A DNA stretch of 37,647 nucleotides from an uncultured bacterium (GTDB lineage: Bacteria > Bacillota_I > Bacilli_A > Izemoplasmatales > Hujiaoplasmataceae): contig CAIMSF010000117.1 of NCBI GenBank assembly GCA_903844055.1, positions 1 to 37,647 on the forward strand. The letters run 5' to 3'. The notes under the pieces were generated by a model that worked only from the letters and a program-made list of their open reading frames with translations, was not told where the DNA came from and searched no databases. This document shows, piece after piece, positions 1-9,578 of the stretch. The first letter of the stretch is position 1. Every line of letters starts with the position of its first letter. The position numbers and the translations under genes are program-made.

Positions 1-1
1 C

Positions 2-682
2 GTCTCGACCGGGGTTTCTTCGGAAAACCTGCTCAAGGAACGATCCGCCGACGGCGCGATCGTCGCCGACATCCACATCGCCGACGAGACGCTCGTCAAG
101 GTCGCGAAGAACTTCAAGCCGGTGATCGTGCTCGACCGCCGTCTCGCCGATCCCGACATCGTCGACATGACGATCGACAACCAGAACGCGATGGCCGAAC
201 TCACGCGCGCCGTCATCGCGAAGGGATATCGCCGGATCGCATATGTCCACGGCGTCCGCGAAACCTATGACGACACCGACCGTTTCGAAGGTTTCATGAG
301 GACGATGGACGCGACGGGCAGGAAGGTGTTCGCCGAATACTGGGGTCTGTTCACGAAGGCGTCCGGCCTCTCGATCATCCGCGAGGCGATCGCCTCCGGA
401 AAACCGCTCCCCGACATGTTCGTCTGCGCCAACGACGAGATGGCGATCGGCATCATGGACGGGCTCGCCGAGAAGGGAATCCGCGTCCCCGATGACATCG
501 GCGTTTCGGGGTTCGACGACATCGAGCTGTCCTCCTACTATCGCCCCGGGCTGTCGACGATCCGGATCGACCACTTCGAATGGGGCCGCGCGATCGCCGC
601 GACCGCCATCTCGCTCTTGCAGAACAAGCACGCCGACGTCCATAAGCAAGTCGGCGCGTTGATCCTGCGCGACTCCTTTTGA
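2..682 (+). CDS. LacI/GalR-family transcriptional regulator, C-terminal sugar-binding domain (5' truncated by window)
   Basis: Frame open from base 2 (VSTGVSSENLLKERSADGAIVADI...). ORF contains the LacI effector-domain motifs 'FVCANDEMAIGIMDGLAEKGIRVPDDIGVSGFDDIELSSYYRPGLSTIRIDHFEWGR'. Confidence 0.93.
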   Translation, partial: VSTGVSSENLLKERSADGAIVADIHIADETLVKVAKNFKPVIVLDRRLADPDIVDMTIDNQNAMAELTRAVIAKGYRRIAYVHGVRETYDDTDRFEGFMRTMDATGRKVFAEYWGLFTKASGLSIIREAIASGKPLPDMFVCANDEMAIGIMDGLAEKGIRVPDDIGVSGFDDIELSSYYRPGLSTIRIDHFEWGRAIAATAISLLQNKHADVHKQVGALILRDSF

Positions 683-708
683 CCGGCACAATTGCCGGTT
701 CTTTTTTT
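682..708 (+). terminator. Rho-independent terminator after lacI-type gene
   Basis: Stem ACCGGCA-caat-TGCCGGT followed by TCTTTTTTT. Confidence 0.85.
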
Positions 709-718
709 AAAAAGCGGC

Positions 719-732
719 TGAAAGCGCTTGTA
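719..732 (+). promoter_or_regulatory. CRE-like catabolite control site (CcpA-type)
   Basis: TGAAAGCGCTTGTA matches the CRE consensus TGWAARCGYTWNCW with one mismatch; overlaps the -35 element. Confidence 0.6.
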
Positions 733-756
733 AATCGTCCCGTCGTATGCTATAAT
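728..756 (+). promoter_or_regulatory. Sigma-A type promoter of the GH94 operon
   Basis: TTGTAA - 17 bp - TATAAT. Confidence 0.75.
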
Positions 757-770
757 AAAATCGAAATGTC

Positions 771-786
771 ATCGAAACGTTTCGAT
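771..786. promoter_or_regulatory. Probable LacI-family operator
   Basis: Perfect 16-bp palindrome ATCGAAACGTTTCGAT with central CG, just downstream of the -10 and upstream of the RBS. Confidence 0.75.
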
Positions 787-802
787 AAAGGGGGAACCGC
801 AC

Positions 803-3190
803 TTGTTCGCAAACAAATACGGCCATTTCAGCGCCGATGGAAAAGAATACGTCATCACCAACCCGAGGACCCCGAGGCCCTGGGTCAACGTCGTCTCCAA
901 CGGGGACTACGGCTTCGTCGTCTCGCAGACCGGCGGCGGCTTCTCGTGGCGCGGCAACGCCGAGCAGAACCGGCTCACCCGCCTCTACCAGGACCTGATC
1001 AAGGATAATTACGGCAAGTACTTCTATCTCAGGGACCGTCGCACCGGCCGTTATTGGTCGTTGTCCTGGATGCCCACGCAGACGCCCTATGAAGCGTTCG
1101 CGGTCCGCCAGGGTGTCGGCTACTCGGTTTTCGAGTACCAGGTCGAACAGGTGCACACGACGATGAAGATGTTCGTCGTCCCGCACCAGCCGCTCGAAAT
1201 CATCGAGATCGCCGTCCTCAACAAATCGGCCGAAACCAAGGACCTCGACCTCACGAGCTATTTCGAGTGGGAGGCGGCGATCCATCCCGACGCCCACCGC
1301 GAATTCCACAAACTCTTCATGGACACCTCGTTCGACCCGAAACTGAACGCCCTCAAACTGCTCAAGTACATGTGGGGATTCGGCGACAAGAAGGGTCTCC
1401 ACAACAACGTCGACTGGGACTATACCGGCTTCCACGCCGTGTCCGAGCCCGTCGCGTCCTTCGACACCGACAAGGAATCGTTCCTCGGCATGTACGGCCG
1501 CGAGGATTCCCCAAAGGGGATGAAGGAGGCGCATCTGGCGAAGAACCAGGGCCGCTTCGGCGATCCGGTCGCCTCGCTGAGAAACGAAATCAGGCTTCAG
1601 CCGGGGGAATCCAAGACCCTCGTCTACACGATCGGCTGCACCACCCTCGGCAAAAACGAGATTCCGGGCATCGATTCGGCGTATGAGGACCCCGATCCGC
1701 TCATCAAGAAATATACGTGCGCCGAGGGTGCCCGCGAGGCGTTCGCCGAACTCCAGACCTTCTGGGCGGAACTGCTCGGCGGCGACGAGGCGAAGACCCC
1801 CGACCCGGCGTTCGACCTCATGACCAACACGTTCTCCAAGTACCAGGCCATTTCCGGACGGCTCTGGGCGAAGACGGGGTATTACCAAACCTCCGGCGGC
1901 TACGGCTTCCGCGACCAACTCCAGGACTGCCAGATCTTCTTGGAAGGGAAACCGGAACTTGCGAAGAAGCAATTGCGGATGCACGCGGCCAAGCAGTTCC
2001 AGGCCGGCGACGTCTACCACTGGTTCGTCACCTTCCAGGGCTGGGGTCCGCGCGGCAACTGCTCCGACGACCTCCTGTGGCTGCCGTTCATCCTCGACGC
2101 CTACCTCGAGGAGACGCTCGATTTCGCCTTCCTCGACGAGTCCGCCCCGTTCCTCGACGGCGGCGCGGCGACGATCTACGAGCATGCCAAACGGGCGATC
2201 CAGAAGTCGCTCACCCGCTTCTCGGCCCGCAACGTGCCCCTGATGGGATCGCACGACTGGAACGACGGCCTCTCCGCCGTCGGTCCCGAGATGAAGGGCG
2301 AGTCGTTCTGGATGTCCTGCTTCCTCTACATCATCCTGAAGAAATTCGCCCGCCACGCTTCCGCGCGCCACGACGACGCGTTCGTCGCCGAGATGCTCGC
2401 GAAGGCCGCCGTGATCAAGCAGACCTTCAACGAGTTCGCGTGGGACGGCGAGTGGTACCGCATGGCGACCACCGACGCCGGCCTGGTCCTCGGCTCGAAG
2501 GACAACGACGAAGGCAAGATCTTCCTGATGCCGAACGCCTGGGCGATCATCGGCGAACTGATCCCCGCCGAGCGCCTGAAGACGGTTGTCAAGTCGATGG
2601 AACAGTGGCTCCTCCGCGACTACGGGACCGTGCTCAACTTCCCGGCCTTCACGAAACCGCGCACCGACGTCGGCTATGTCACGCGGTATGCGCCGGGCCT
2701 TCGCGAAAACGGCGGCGTCTACACGCACGCCGCGACTTGGGCGGTCACCGCGTTCGCCAAGGCCGGCCGCACCGACCTCGCCTACCGCGCCTACCGCGGG
2801 ATCTGCCCGCCGAACCGCACCGCCGATCCGGACCGCTACGTCGCCGAACCCTACGTCACCTGCGGCAACTCCGACGGTCCGATCTCTCCCAACTACGGCC
2901 GCGGCGGATGGACCTGGTACACCGGATCCGCGCAATGGCTCCACCGCGTCGCCGTCTGCGACATCCTCGGGGTCAAGGCGACCTATGAAGGCCTCCTCGT
3001 CGAACCGCACGCCCCCGCCGCATGGAACGAATACGGCTACCGCCGCAACTTCCGCGGCGCGACCTACGCCTTCACGTTCGTCCGCGGCGTGAAACCGTCG
3101 ATCGTCGTCGACGGCGCCCCCGTGAAGGGCAACATCCTCCCCGATTTCCGCGACGGCAAGACCCACAAGGTCAGCGTCGTCTTCCAATGA
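803..3190 (+). CDS. GH94 glycoside phosphorylase (cellobiose/oligoglucan phosphorylase-like)
   Basis: 795 aa; N-terminus 'YVITNPRTPRPWVNVVSNGDYGFVVSQTGGGFSW...GKYFYLRDRRTGRYWSLSW' and catalytic-region 'GSHDWNDGL' typical of GH94. TTG start with upstream GGGGGA RBS. Confidence 0.9.
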   Translation: MFANKYGHFSADGKEYVITNPRTPRPWVNVVSNGDYGFVVSQTGGGFSWRGNAEQNRLTRLYQDLIKDNYGKYFYLRDRRTGRYWSLSWMPTQTPYEAFAVRQGVGYSVFEYQVEQVHTTMKMFVVPHQPLEIIEIAVLNKSAETKDLDLTSYFEWEAAIHPDAHREFHKLFMDTSFDPKLNALKLLKYMWGFGDKKGLHNNVDWDYTGFHAVSEPVASFDTDKESFLGMYGREDSPKGMKEAHLAKNQGRFGDPVASLRNEIRLQPGESKTLVYTIGCTTLGKNEIPGIDSAYEDPDPLIKKYTCAEGAREAFAELQTFWAELLGGDEAKTPDPAFDLMTNTFSKYQAISGRLWAKTGYYQTSGGYGFRDQLQDCQIFLEGKPELAKKQLRMHAAKQFQAGDVYHWFVTFQGWGPRGNCSDDLLWLPFILDAYLEETLDFAFLDESAPFLDGGAATIYEHAKRAIQKSLTRFSARNVPLMGSHDWNDGLSAVGPEMKGESFWMSCFLYIILKKFARHASARHDDAFVAEMLAKAAVIKQTFNEFAWDGEWYRMATTDAGLVLGSKDNDEGKIFLMPNAWAIIGELIPAERLKTVVKSMEQWLLRDYGTVLNFPAFTKPRTDVGYVTRYAPGLRENGGVYTHAATWAVTAFAKAGRTDLAYRAYRGICPPNRTADPDRYVAEPYVTCGNSDGPISPNYGRGGWTWYTGSAQWLHRVAVCDILGVKATYEGLLVEPHAPAAWNEYGYRRNFRGATYAFTFVRGVKPSIVVDGAPVKGNILPDFRDGKTHKVSVVFQ

Positions 3191-3224
3191 TCGCACGGCG
3201 ATCGAGAAAGCCACATAAAGGAGA

Positions 3225-4742
3225 ATGAAGATGAAAAAATTCGTCAGCTTCGCCCTCATCATGTTGTTCGCCCTGGTCGGTGTCGCCTGCGAGACGGCCA
3301 CGACGACCGCCGCCGCGACCACGACCACGACGTCGGGTTCCGGCCTCACCACGACCGGGACGGGCGTCACCACGACCCAGTCGACCGCCGCCGCGACCAC
3401 GACCACGACGGAATATCACGATCCCGTCACGCTCACCTACGCGGCCTGGAACCTCGGCGCCGTCGACTCGACGACCAACCTCGAACGGCTCATGCTCGAC
3501 GCCTTCGAAGTCCAGTACCCGTGGATCACCGTCGACATCCTCGAGCGTCCGCGCGTCCCCGATTCGACCGGAACGGGCGAGATCGACCAGAACTGGAACG
3601 AATTCCTCGGCGCGAACGCCGCCCTCGGCACCTTGCCTGACGTCTACTTCACCGACTCCGTCGAGACCACGATCATGAACAACTGGTCGCTGGACGTCGC
3701 CGAACTGGCCGAAGCCGATCCCGAATTCATGAACGTCTCCGCCGACCTCCGCAACGCCGCGAACTTCGGCGGCCACATCATGGCCGTCCCGTATGCGGTC
3801 TACTACTTCGGCTACTTCATCAACAAGACGCTCTTCGAAGACCAGAACGGCGACCAGCCGCTGTTCGAGGACACCTGGGACGAATTCGCGGCCAAGGTCG
3901 CCGACGTCGCAAGCCAGAACGTCACCACCGGCAACGGCATCGCCGGCATCTGCGGCATCGACCGTTTGCCCGAGTGGTTCCCCGCGCAGCTCAATCCCGA
4001 TCTCGGCTGGTACACCTACGACGGTTCGCTCCTCCATCTCGACGGACCCGAGTTCTCCGCGACGCTCGACATGTACAACGCGCTGATGCAGAACAAGGCC
4101 TACGTCTACGACGCCCTCTCGGCCGACGAGAAGATGGCCGCCTTCGGGACCACCGGGACGTGGGAGACCTCGAAACTGCTCGCGTACTGGGAATACACCC
4201 CGATCATCGGTTCGATGCTCGACCTCGGCTTCGACGTCGACTTCATCGGCACCCCCGGCACCGCGGCCTCGCACAAGATTCCGGTCGTCCTCGACCTGAT
4301 GTGCGTCTCCTCGCAGACCGACCATCCGGAGGAAGCCTACCTGCTCGCCAAGTGGATGAGTTACGGCAAGGACGGCTACCTCAAGCGGATCGAGATCTCC
4401 AACACCGTCGAAGGCGTCGTCGCCCTCAACATGACGCCGCTCCAGCCGGACGAGGAGATGCTCGACGCCTTCTTCGGGATCTATACGACGTTCACCGAAT
4501 TCCGCAAGGTCGTCGAGTACGACGATTACATCATCGAGCCCAACAAGTACGTCCCCGGCTACATCAAGGCCCGCTGGACCGGCGTGTACAACGCGACGAC
4601 GTCGCTCGGCGACGTCTTCAACGGCGTGATGAGCGGCGCGATCAACTACGCCGACGTCAAGACGATCTGGAACCAGAAGGCCAACAACGCCCTGACCGCG
4701 GCCCGCGAGGCCGTCTTCGAGCAACTCGGAATCATCGGATAA
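3225..4742 (+). CDS. ABC sugar transporter extracellular solute-binding lipoprotein with Thr-rich linker
   Basis: Signal peptide with lipobox (ALVGVAC), Thr/Ala low-complexity linker, then a family-1-type solute-binding protein sequence; RBS AAAGGAG. Confidence 0.88.
   Translation: MKMKKFVSFALIMLFALVGVACETATTTAAATTTTTSGSGLTTTGTGVTTTQSTAAATTTTTEYHDPVTLTYAAWNLGAVDSTTNLERLMLDAFEVQYPWITVDILERPRVPDSTGTGEIDQNWNEFLGANAALGTLPDVYFTDSVETTIMNNWSLDVAELAEADPEFMNVSADLRNAANFGGHIMAVPYAVYYFGYFINKTLFEDQNGDQPLFEDTWDEFAAKVADVASQNVTTGNGIAGICGIDRLPEWFPAQLNPDLGWYTYDGSLLHLDGPEFSATLDMYNALMQNKAYVYDALSADEKMAAFGTTGTWETSKLLAYWEYTPIIGSMLDLGFDVDFIGTPGTAASHKIPVVLDLMCVSSQTDHPEEAYLLAKWMSYGKDGYLKRIEISNTVEGVVALNMTPLQPDEEMLDAFFGIYTTFTEFRKVVEYDDYIIEPNKYVPGYIKARWTGVYNATTSLGDVFNGVMSGAINYADVKTIWNQKANNALTAAREAVFEQLGIIG
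3305..3410 (+). repeat. 28-bp exact direct repeat in the Thr-rich linker
   Basis: GACCGCCGCCGCGACCACGACCACGACG at 3305-3332 and 3383-3410; offset 78 bp (26 codons). Confidence 0.9.
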
Positions 4743-4782
4743 CGGAACCGTTCGCCAAGCCATTCTTCCCGCGGGGTGCCTC

Positions 4783-7725
4783 GTGATCAAGAAAAGCCTG
4801 TCCCTTCTCGTACTCCTGCTGTTGACGCTCATCGGCGCCGGCTTCCATGCCGGCGTCGTTTCGGCGTCTTCGCCGGATGCGGGACGGACCGACCGGATGG
4901 TTGGCGAGGCCTACAAGGACGTGTTGCCGGACTGGATCGCGGAGGATTACGCCGACAACTCCGGATTCCTTGCGGTCGTGACGCCATCCTCTTTCAGCGG
5001 GACCATCCCGGCGGCCGACACGCGCGGCTATCACGGCCCGGCGGCCAGCTTCGACGCCGGGGGCGTCCTGACGTTCCATGCGAACGTGCCGACGACCGGC
5101 CTTTACCGCTTCGCCCTCGACTTTTTCCCGCTCGACGACGGCTATCTCGATCCCGAGCTGGCGATGCGGGTGAACGGCGCGTCGCCTTACGCCGAAGCCG
5201 GGCAGATCATCCTCTACAAGAACTGGGACGGCGGGGACGCCTTCTCCACCGATCGTTTCGGCAACGACTTCTACGCTTCGCAGTCCGTCATCGCGTCCTG
5301 GACGCACCAGGCGTTCCAGGACCCGATGGGTTTTCATACCGAACCACTGTCTTTCCTCCTGGAAGCCGGCGACAACGTGGTGGAGTTCCGGCTTCTGAAG
5401 GGGGAGGTGCTGCTCGGCGACGTGACGGTCACCGGCCAGTCCGAACTTCCCGACTACCAAAGCTACCTGGGCGGCGGAACCGCCCTGACCGACGACTTCC
5501 TGCTCACCGTCGAGGCCGAGACCCCGGACGCGAAGAACTCCTCGTCGATCCAGGCGGGCGTCGACCGCGACCTCGGGGTGACGCCGTTCTCGGTGACGGC
5601 GCTAAGGCTCAACGTGCTTTCGGGATCCAGTTTCAACTCCGAACGCGAAACCGTCTCTTACGACGTCGTCGTGCCCGCCCCCGGATTCTATCATCTCTCC
5701 TTCAAGGTCCGGCAGGCCGCCCATGCGAACGCGACCGTCTTCCGCACCCTCCGGATCAACGGCGAAATCCCGTTCGCCGAGGCGGCGTCGCTATCGATCG
5801 GCTATTCCTCCGCATGGCGCAACTTCACCCCCGCGGACGCGTCGGGGACGCCCTTCCTCTTCTGGCTCGAAGCGGGGTCCAACGTCGTCTCGCTTTCCGT
5901 CGACCTGTCGGTCTACCGCTCCACCTACGAGACCGCGCAAACGGTCTTGAAGGCGGTCAACCAGCTGTCGCTCGACATCAAGAAGCTGACCGGCAACCAG
6001 GTCGACGAGGACCGCGACTGGTCGATCGTCGACTACCTGCCCACGGTCGAAGCGGATTTGCGGGCGATGGCGGCGGAGCTCCAGGCCGAGATGGACTATG
6101 TCGACGCCCTGAACGGCACGGCACGGCGCTCCGAAATCGAGTCGAGCCTCCGCCTCTGCATCCGCAATCTGACCATCCTCGCCGACAAGCCCGACGAGAT
6201 CCCGCAGAACATCACGATGCTTTCGACCTCGAGTTCCTCGGTCGCCTCGCTGCTCGGCACCGTCGTGTCGCTGCTCGTGGACAGCCCGCTCGACATCGAC
6301 CGTTTCTACGTGTACGGGAACGCCGAACTGCCCGCCGCCAACGCCGGCTTCTTCGCCCGGGCGTGGCTGGCGATCCGGCGGTTCTTCCTCTCGTTCTTCG
6401 AGGACCGCTATTCCGACGTCGCCGCCGAAGGCGAACTCGAAGTCTGGGTCAACCGCTCGAAACAGTACGTCGACCTGATCCAGAAGATGGCGGACGACAC
6501 CTTCACGGCCGCGACGGGAATCCCCGTCAAGGTCTCCGTGATGTCCTCCGAAAGCAAGCTGATCCTCGCCAACTCCGCCGGACAGAATCCCGACGTCGCC
6601 CTCGGCATCGCCTCCTGGATGCCTTACGACATGGGGATCCGCGGCGCCGTCTATGACCTTTCGGCGTTCCGATCCGATCCGGCATTCGCCGAGACGCTCG
6701 CGCTCTTCAATCCCGAATCGCTGATCCCGATGGTCTACGACGAAGGCCTTTACGGCCTTCCCGACACCGAGAACTTCTACGTCCTGTTCTACCGGACCGA
6801 CATCCTCGAAACGCTCGACCTCGACGTTCCCTCGACCTGGGTGGAGGTCACCGAGATGATGCCGGTGCTCAAGCGCTACGGCCTGGATTTCTACATCCCG
6901 CTGTCCAGCCCTGCCTCGCTCAAGGCGTTCGACGCGACCCTTCCCTTCCTCTTCCAATACGGCTCCACCGTCTATTCCGACGACGCCTTCCATGCGGCGA
7001 TCGACGATTCCGCCTCGATCGACGCCCTCACGATGATGACCGAACTCTATACGATCTATTCGATGGACGTCACGGTTTCCTCGTTCTACAACGATTTCCG
7101 GCTCGGCACCTGCCCGATCGGCGTGGGCGATTTCGGCATGTACGTCACCCTCTTGAACGCCGCGCCCGACATCCAGGGACTCTGGTCGATCGCCCTCCTT
7201 CCGGGCGTCGAGAAGGACGGCGGCACGATCGACCGCAGCGCTCCCGGCGCGGCGACGGCCAACATCGTCTTCGCCAACACGGAATCCCCCGATGAAAGCT
7301 GGGAGTTCCTCCGGTGGTGGGCCTCGACCCCGACGCAGGTGACGTTTGAGAACCTGCTTCTGTCGACCCTCGGCAAGTCCTACATGTGGAACTCCGCGAA
7401 CGTCGCGGCGTTCCTCGCGGCGGGATACACGGCATCCGACGTCGACGTCATCGTCGAGCAGTGGAGCTGGCTGCGCGAACTGCCCAAGGTGCCCGGATCG
7501 TATCAGGTCGAGCTCGAGATCTCGAACCTGTGGAACAGCGTCGTCCTCGAGCGCGCCAACCTGCGCGTCGAACTGAACGACGCGGTGATCCGCGCGAACA
7601 AGGAGATCCGCAAGAAGATGAGCGAGTTCGGGTACGCCGACAAGGCGGGGAACATCCTGAAACCCTACCTGTTGGCCAACCGTTCGCTGATCGACGGGTG
7701 GCTGGACGGAGGTGACGGCGCATGA
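4783..7725 (+). CDS. Large secreted protein: two N-terminal carbohydrate-binding-like beta domains, helical linker, C-terminal ABC solute-binding domain
   Basis: 980 aa, GTG start, signal peptide. C-terminal ~430 aa reads as a solute-binding protein ('[39 protein letters not shown]...[11 protein letters not shown]...[19 protein letters not shown]'). Stop overlaps the downstream permease start (ATGA). Confidence 0.82.
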   Translation: MIKKSLSLLVLLLLTLIGAGFHAGVVSASSPDAGRTDRMVGEAYKDVLPDWIAEDYADNSGFLAVVTPSSFSGTIPAADTRGYHGPAASFDAGGVLTFHANVPTTGLYRFALDFFPLDDGYLDPELAMRVNGASPYAEAGQIILYKNWDGGDAFSTDRFGNDFYASQSVIASWTHQAFQDPMGFHTEPLSFLLEAGDNVVEFRLLKGEVLLGDVTVTGQSELPDYQSYLGGGTALTDDFLLTVEAETPDAKNSSSIQAGVDRDLGVTPFSVTALRLNVLSGSSFNSERETVSYDVVVPAPGFYHLSFKVRQAAHANATVFRTLRINGEIPFAEAASLSIGYSSAWRNFTPADASGTPFLFWLEAGSNVVSLSVDLSVYRSTYETAQTVLKAVNQLSLDIKKLTGNQVDEDRDWSIVDYLPTVEADLRAMAAELQAEMDYVDALNGTARRSEIESSLRLCIRNLTILADKPDEIPQNITMLSTSSSSVASLLGTVVSLLVDSPLDIDRFYVYGNAELPAANAGFFARAWLAIRRFFLSFFEDRYSDVAAEGELEVWVNRSKQYVDLIQKMADDTFTAATGIPVKVSVMSSESKLILANSAGQNPDVALGIASWMPYDMGIRGAVYDLSAFRSDPAFAETLALFNPESLIPMVYDEGLYGLPDTENFYVLFYRTDILETLDLDVPSTWVEVTEMMPVLKRYGLDFYIPLSSPASLKAFDATLPFLFQYGSTVYSDDAFHAAIDDSASIDALTMMTELYTIYSMDVTVSSFYNDFRLGTCPIGVGDFGMYVTLLNAAPDIQGLWSIALLPGVEKDGGTIDRSAPGAATANIVFANTESPDESWEFLRWWASTPTQVTFENLLLSTLGKSYMWNSANVAAFLAAGYTASDVDVIVEQWSWLRELPKVPGSYQVELEISNLWNSVVLERANLRVELNDAVIRANKEIRKKMSEFGYADKAGNILKPYLLANRSLIDGWLDGGDGA

Positions 7726-8687
7726 CCGACCCGACCGTCCTCATGAAGCCCGCGTCCTTCGCCGACCGCCTCAAGCGCCTCTTCGCGCCGCGCCGCCGGG
7801 TGCGTGACAGCCATCCCGTCGCCTACGCCTTCGTCGCCCCCTACCTGACGATGTTCGCGATCTTCATCATCGTCCCCGTGGCCGCGGCGATCCTGCTTTC
7901 GTTCACCTACTTCGACACCGTCCGGTTCCCGCAGTGGATCGGCTTCGAGAACTACATCAACATCCTCACGAACGACGCCGAATTCATGCAGTACGTGATC
8001 CCGAACACGCTGAAATACGCCGTGATCGTCGGTCCCGGCGGCTACACCCTGTCCTTCCTGATCGCATGGATGCTCGCGCAGCTCACGCCGAAGGTGCGGA
8101 CCATCCTCGCACTCGTCATCTACTCGCCGTCGCTGACCGCCGGCGTCACGATGTCGGTGCTCTGGAAGGTCATCTTCGCCGGCGACGAGACCGGCTACCT
8201 CAACATGTTTTTGATGAACCTCGGCGCGATCAACGAACCCGTCGCGTGGCTCACCTCGGCGGAGACGCTGATGCCGATCATGATCGGCGTCACGCTGTGG
8301 AGCTCGATGGGCGTGGGCTTCCTCGCGATGCTCGCCGGCATCCTCAACGTCAACCAGGACCTCTATGAGGCAGGCTACATCGACGGCATCAAGAACAAGT
8401 TCCAGGAGATGGTCTACATCACGATCCCCACGATCAAGCCGCAGATGCTGTTCGGCGCGGTCATGGCGATCGTCGGCACGTTCGGCTCCTCGGGCATCGG
8501 CGTGGCGCTGTCGGGGTCCAACCCGACGCCGCAGTACGCCGGCCAGCTGATCGTCAACCACATCGAGTACTTCGGCTTCAACAAATACGAAATGGGCTAT
8601 GCGGCGGCGCTCTCGGTCATCCTGCTTCTGGTCATCTATGCGGTCTCGCGGTTCGCGTTCCGCCTCTTCGGGAGCAAAGACGAATGA
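7722..8687 (+). CDS. Carbohydrate ABC transporter permease (MalF/LplB type)
   Basis: 321 aa with multiple TM segments and EAA-like loop '[29 protein letters not shown]'. Confidence 0.9.
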   Translation: MTDPTVLMKPASFADRLKRLFAPRRRVRDSHPVAYAFVAPYLTMFAIFIIVPVAAAILLSFTYFDTVRFPQWIGFENYINILTNDAEFMQYVIPNTLKYAVIVGPGGYTLSFLIAWMLAQLTPKVRTILALVIYSPSLTAGVTMSVLWKVIFAGDETGYLNMFLMNLGAINEPVAWLTSAETLMPIMIGVTLWSSMGVGFLAMLAGILNVNQDLYEAGYIDGIKNKFQEMVYITIPTIKPQMLFGAVMAIVGTFGSSGIGVALSGSNPTPQYAGQLIVNHIEYFGFNKYEMGYAAALSVILLLVIYAVSRFAFRLFGSKDE

Positions 8688-9568
8688 AGAAGACCAAGTC
8701 GCGCTTCCAGGCCACCAAGATCAATCCGAAACGCTTCCACCCCGCCCAATTCCGCTACCTCGCCGTGCTCCTGCCGATCGCGGCGTTCATGATCCTGCCT
8801 TTGATCTTCATCTTCAACCACGCCTTCAAGCCGTTCGAGGAGCTGTTCGCGTATCCGCCCCGGTTCTTCGTCAACCGGCCGACGCTGTCCAACTTCACGA
8901 ACCTGTTCGCGGTGACGGGGTCTTCCGGGATCCCGATGTCGCGCTACCTCTTCAACTCGATCGTCGTCACGATCCTCGTCATCGCCGTCAGCGTGCTGAT
9001 TTCGACGATGGCCGGATACGCCCTCTCGAAGCTGCACTTCAAGGGCAAGAAGGCGATCAACGAGATCAACACGATCGCCCTCATGTTCGTCGGCGTCGCC
9101 GTCACGATCCCGCGCTACCTCGTGATCGAGAAGCTCGGCCTGATCGACAACTTCCTCATCCACGTCCTGCCCTATCTCGCGGTCCCGGTCGGCCTCTTCC
9201 TCGTGAAGCAGTTCATCGACCAGATCCCCGGCGAGTTGATCGACGCCGCCCGCGTCGACGGCGCGAACGACTGGCAGATCTACCAAAAGATCGTCGTCCC
9301 GCTCGTCAAGCCGGCGATCGCGACGATCATGATCCTGTCGTTCCAGTCGGTATGGAACTCCGCCGACACCTCGGCGACCTACATCAACGCCGACGTGAAG
9401 AAGACCTTCGCCTTCTACATGGGCACGCTCACGACGAACACGAGCGCCGTCGAAAGCCAGGGCATGGCCGCCGCCGCGTCGCTCATCATGTTCATTCCGA
9501 ACCTCGTCATCTTCATCATCATGCAGAGCAAGGTCATGGACACCATGGCCCACTCCGGGATCAAGTGA
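8684..9568 (+). CDS. Carbohydrate ABC transporter permease (MalG/LplC type)
   Basis: 294 aa; EAA loop '[32 protein letters not shown]'; 4-bp overlap with upstream gene. Confidence 0.92.
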   Translation: MKKTKSRFQATKINPKRFHPAQFRYLAVLLPIAAFMILPLIFIFNHAFKPFEELFAYPPRFFVNRPTLSNFTNLFAVTGSSGIPMSRYLFNSIVVTILVIAVSVLISTMAGYALSKLHFKGKKAINEINTIALMFVGVAVTIPRYLVIEKLGLIDNFLIHVLPYLAVPVGLFLVKQFIDQIPGELIDAARVDGANDWQIYQKIVVPLVKPAIATIMILSFQSVWNSADTSATYINADVKKTFAFYMGTLTTNTSAVESQGMAAAASLIMFIPNLVIFIIMQSKVMDTMAHSGIK

Positions 9569-9578
9569 GGCGGCCGAC

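Noticed and set aside
707-3406. 899-aa minus-strand ORF opposite GH94
   Set aside because: Antisense shadow of a GC-rich gene: V/D/E/R/G-biased composition and no recognisable domain, while the plus strand encodes clear GH94.
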